Shown here piece after piece: positions 6,089-8,254 of a stretch of DNA of 8,254 bases; positions within the stretch are counted from its first letter, which is position 1; each line of letters begins with the position of its first letter. The stretch comes from Geobacter sp. Its GTDB lineage: Bacteria; Desulfobacterota; Desulfuromonadia; Geobacterales; Geobacteraceae. The stretch lies in assembly GCA_003857395.1 (NCBI GenBank), contig RPRC01000252.1, positions 1 to 8,254 of the forward strand. The letters run 5' to 3'. The notes below the pieces were generated by a model. The model was given only the letters and a program-made list of their open reading frames with translations, was not told the DNA's origin and did no database searches. Both the position numbers and the translations under genes were made by a program.

Positions 6089-6152
6089 GAAATGATGGTG
6101 ATGCCTGAACCGTTGAAGTTTATTCGTGAAGATACCGGAAAGGTAGCGTCGC

Positions 6153-7073
6153 GTGAACGAAAAGAAACGGATATTCGAAGCTGTCAGGGAGAGCGAGGAA
6201 CGATACCGGAGACTTGTGGAGTTGTCTCCGGACGGAATTATTATCACCTCGGAGTTCAAATTCCTGTTCATGAACCCTTCGGGGATCAGAATTCTTGCCG
6301 GTGATTGTGCTGAGGAATTTCTTGGTAAGTCTGTTTTCAATTTCATTCACAGCGACCACCACCAGGTCATCTTGGAACGATTTCGGAAAATGGAGGATAA
6401 GGGAGAGAGTGTTCCCTGGATGGAGGTACGGTTCGTCTGCATGGATGGACGGGAAATTGATGTTGAGATTGCTTCAACCCCCTTTACCCTGAACGGGAAA
6501 TTGGCTGTACAGTCCATCTTCCGTGACATCACCGAGCGAAAGCTGGCGGAGCAGCATCTGGAATTCCTTGCCAATTTCGATCCCCTCACCGGACTTCCCA
6601 ACCGCAGGCTTTTTTTTGACAGGATCGGTCAGTCATTGCTGAACGCCAAGCGCCAGGAGCACCTGGTCGGCCTCCTGTATCTCGATCTTGATCGCTTTAA
6701 AGAGGTCAACGATTCCTTTGGCCATGCAGTTGGCGACTTGCTTCTCAAAGAGGTTTCCGAACGTCTTGCGCAAGCCCTTCGCCTCAGCGATTCCGTTGCC
6801 CGGATGGGAGGGGATGAGTTCACCGTCATTCTCACCAAGATTGTTGATCCGGAAGATGCGGCCATTGTCGCACAGAGAATCGTTGGCAGTCTTACAAAAC
6901 CCTTTTTGCTGGAAGGCCACTCGATTTCCATCGGGGTCAGCATCGGCATCGGCATTTACCCCATTGACGGGGAGGATCCTGACACGTTGCTGAAAAAGTC
7001 GGACACTGCCATGTATCGGGCCAAGGGCGAGGGGAGCAACCTTTTCCGCTACTATCACAGATGCACGGCCTGA
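6153..7073 (+). CDS. PAS domain-containing diguanylate cyclase (GGDEF)
   Basis: This is a predicted diguanylate cyclase, making cyclic di-GMP from two GTP. The 306 residues contain a short helix (1-15), a PAS sensor domain (about 16-128, with ERYRRLVELSPDGIIIT and closing FRDITERKLAEQ), and a GGDEF domain (about 138-303). Its active site looks complete: LDLDRFKEVND (177-187), MGGDEF (218-223), and the product-binding inhibitory RxxD (RLSD, 210-213) five residues before GGDEF. There is no EAL domain, receiver domain or membrane segment, so it is probably cytoplasmic. The PAS ligand is unknown; no haem- or flavin-type signature stands out. GTG 6153 is preceded by GGAAAGG at 6137-6143, and an in-frame TAG at 6144-6146 excludes a longer protein. 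It converges on the lipoprotein gene with 11 bp between the stops. Confidence 0.92.
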   Translation: MNEKKRIFEAVRESEERYRRLVELSPDGIIITSEFKFLFMNPSGIRILAGDCAEEFLGKSVFNFIHSDHHQVILERFRKMEDKGESVPWMEVRFVCMDGREIDVEIASTPFTLNGKLAVQSIFRDITERKLAEQHLEFLANFDPLTGLPNRRLFFDRIGQSLLNAKRQEHLVGLLYLDLDRFKEVNDSFGHAVGDLLLKEVSERLAQALRLSDSVARMGGDEFTVILTKIVDPEDAAIVAQRIVGSLTKPFLLEGHSISIGVSIGIGIYPIDGEDPDTLLKKSDTAMYRAKGEGSNLFRYYHRCTA

Positions 7074-7084
7074 GAACTGAACCT

Positions 7085-7498
7085 TTAGGGAAAATCAGGC
7101 GGCAGGGTCATGAGCCGCCATCTCTTGTTTTCTTTTTCCCCGAGATATTTCCATACCTGTTTGTCTTCTACGGTTTTTACTGTTACTGACGGCTCCCGGT
7201 AGTAGTCGATATCCAGAATAATCGTAGCCTCTCCTTTTTCCGGGGAACAATCCATTTTCTTGACCCTGAAGTCGGTAACCGTGGCACCGTTTGCTGACAG
7301 CGCTTTTCGCGTGAACTCTTCCTGAAGTTCTCCCGGCGGGAAAACAGCCCCCGCCTTATCCAATTCATGCCAGCGGATCATTTTGTTGTAGCTCTTGGAA
7401 TACTCATCCAGTTCCCAGGCGATATTTTTTTTCTTTATGGTCTCACAGCCACCCATCAGGGCAAAGACGATTATCAGCAGCATGATTCGGAGCAGCAT
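7085..7498 (-). CDS. Small putative lipoprotein, unknown function
   Basis: From ATG 7498 this encodes 137 residues. The N-terminus (MLLRIMLLIIVFALMGGC) has the form of a type II signal peptide: a hydrophobic run and then Cys18. Cleavage and lipid attachment there would leave a periplasm-facing or outer-membrane-anchored protein. The lipobox is imperfect, with Leu at -4 and Met-Gly-Gly before the Cys. The mature part is charged, with an ELDEYSKSYNKMIRWHELDK helix and a probable beta-rich C-terminal half ending in RWRLMTLPPDFP; I recognise no family. An alternative GTG start at 7513 is disfavoured because it sits on the ribosome site GGAGGA (7511-7506), correctly spaced seven bases before ATG 7498. 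It begins only 27 bp after the metF-type gene stops and is probably in the same operon, though nothing links their functions. Confidence 0.75.
   Translation of the reverse strand: MLLRIMLLIIVFALMGGCETIKKKNIAWELDEYSKSYNKMIRWHELDKAGAVFPPGELQEEFTRKALSANGATVTDFRVKKMDCSPEKGEATIILDIDYYREPSVTVKTVEDKQVWKYLGEKENKRWRLMTLPPDFP
7098..7137 (+). terminator. Candidate intrinsic terminator for the GGDEF gene, inside the convergent lipoprotein gene
   Basis: GGCGGC (7098-7103) pairs perfectly with GCCGCC (7114-7119) around a ten-base loop. The T-rich run ATCTCTTGTTTTCTTTTT follows on the forward strand. It lies 25 bases beyond the GGDEF stop and overlaps the 3' coding end of the reverse-strand lipoprotein gene. 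The T-run is interrupted, so strength is uncertain. Confidence 0.5.
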
Positions 7499-7505
7499 GT
7501 TTATT

Positions 7506-7511
7506 TCCTCC
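7506..7511 (-). promoter_or_regulatory. Strong ribosome binding site that fixes the lipoprotein start
   Basis: On the reverse strand GGAGGA lies seven bases before ATG 7498. It overlaps the upstream in-frame GTG at 7513-7511, so the GTG is unlikely to be the initiator and the shorter protein with a clean signal peptide is preferred. Confidence 0.7.
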
Positions 7512-7525
7512 ACAGTAATTCAACT

Positions 7526-8254
7526 TTACTTTCCGGTTCTGATGTAGCGTACCAACTCGGCGGCAATCCGGTAGTTTCCAAACGGCGGCATGAGGTAAAA
7601 TCCCCCCACTCGGGACCGGGCTGCATCAATAAATTCCCGGGCTATGGCAAGCCCCTCCCGAAGGCCTTCTTCTTTGCCCTTGCCACGCATTCGATTGCGA
7701 ATTTCTTCTGGAACCGTGATGCCGGGAACCTCATTATGAAGAAATTCGGTATTCCGTTCGCTCACCAGGGGGAGAATACCCGGCAAGATCGGAATCGGAA
7801 GGCTGCTGGTCAACTGCAGCATCGTGTCGAGTTTTTCCAGGTCAAAGATGGGCTGGGTCTGCACGAACTGGGCACCGTTGGCGAGCTTCTTTTCCAGTCG
7901 GGCAACCTGTGATTCCATATTTCGGACATTGGGGTTGAAGGCGGCCCCGATGGTGAAGCCGGTGCCTCGGTCTATGGAGTTGCCGGTGCCGTTCAGCCCG
8001 GCATTGAGGTCGTGCAGCAGGGCGATGAGGCCGAGTGAGTTCAGATCGAAGACCGACGATGCTCCGGACTGCTCGCCCATGCTGGCCGGATCGCCGGTTA
8101 CAGCGAGAATCGAGCGGATGCCCAAGAGGCTTGCCCCCATTAACTCCGATTGCAGGCCGATGAGGTTGCGGTCGCGGCAGGTGACATGGATAATCACTTC
8201 GATGCCCACTTCCCGCTGGATCAGCTCAGCGAGGGCGATATTTCCCATCCGCAC
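7526..8254 (-). CDS. metF: Methylenetetrahydrofolate reductase domain, C-terminal part (gene runs off the window)
   Basis: The reverse-strand frame is open to the window edge and 242 residues plus the stop are seen. Methylenetetrahydrofolate reductase uses FAD to interconvert 5,10-methylene- and 5-methyl-tetrahydrofolate, supplying methyl groups for methionine synthesis or C1 metabolism. Recognisable segments are HVTCRDRNLIGLQSELMGA (23-41), LGIRSILAVTGDP (44-56), FTIGAAFNPN (100-109), GAQFVQTQPIFD (127-138) and PILPGILPLVS (154-164). The CRDRN-LIGLQS wording resembles the reductase half of the bifunctional homocysteine S-methyltransferase/reductase (Bacillus YitJ type) more than stand-alone E. 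coli MetF. A methyltransferase half may therefore lie beyond the window; that is inference. The first visible codon (GTG 8254) is probably internal. The lipoprotein gene follows 27 bp after its stop. Confidence 0.88.
   Translation of the reverse strand: MRMGNIALAELIQREVGIEVIIHVTCRDRNLIGLQSELMGASLLGIRSILAVTGDPASMGEQSGASSVFDLNSLGLIALLHDLNAGLNGTGNSIDRGTGFTIGAAFNPNVRNMESQVARLEKKLANGAQFVQTQPIFDLEKLDTMLQLTSSLPIPILPGILPLVSERNTEFLHNEVPGITVPEEIRNRMRGKGKEEGLREGLAIAREFIDAARSRVGGFYLMPPFGNYRIAAELVRYIRTGK

Noticed and set aside
7499..7513. GTG start giving a 142-residue lipoprotein
   Set aside because: The GTG overlaps the strong GGAGGA ribosome site that is correctly spaced for ATG 7498, and the longer form puts acidic residues before the signal peptide.
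1..8254. CRISPR array, tRNA or rRNA genes
   Set aside because: No regularly spaced short repeats and no tRNA- or rRNA-like sequence was seen when reading through the window.

Overview
The window looks like chromosomal DNA of a Geobacter-like member of the Desulfuromonadota. This is inferred from gene content: NikR, a homocitrate-synthase-like acyltransferase with an NRDGVQ active-site motif, a PAS-GGDEF protein, and a methylenetetrahydrofolate reductase of the kind found fused to homocysteine methyltransferase. No rRNA, tRNA or other species marker is present, so the assignment is tentative.

The left part (1 to about 2220) is the end of a defence-type operon. It holds the 3' portion of a type I restriction-modification specificity gene (hsdS). 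Three bases later a SIR2-like NAD-binding protein begins, so the two are almost certainly co-transcribed and translationally coupled. After a short gap comes a 47-codon remnant of an AlbA_2 (Schlafen-type) gene, which breaks off at about 2190-2218 where an AT-rich repeated sequence begins. No hsdR or hsdM lies in the window.

The middle part (2219 to 3809) is a single complete gene for an AlbA_2 / HATPase_c_4 / winged-helix regulator. It is bracketed by two copies of a 47-bp direct repeat (36/47 identical without gaps), and a shorter third copy covers its start. Remnant, repeat and an intact gene of the same broad family together look like a cassette insertion or deletion junction at the edge of the defence island.

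The right part (3813 to 8254) reads as ordinary core genome. It contains nikR with all four nickel ligands, then a 429-bp interval with a possible small reverse-strand gene. Next are a HESGIHADG-type acyltransferase with its own candidate promoter, and a PAS-GGDEF diguanylate cyclase with intact active and inhibitory sites. A reverse-strand pair follows, the end of a metF-type gene and a small putative lipoprotein. The GGDEF gene and the lipoprotein gene converge with only 11 bp between them, and the best candidate terminator for the former lies inside the latter.

The best leads are the hsdS-SIR2 coupling, the truncated AlbA_2 gene at the repeat boundary, the repeat-bracketed AlbA_2/HATPase gene, and the possibility that the acyltransferase is a Re-type citrate synthase. 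None of these is shown to be a new system by the sequence alone.
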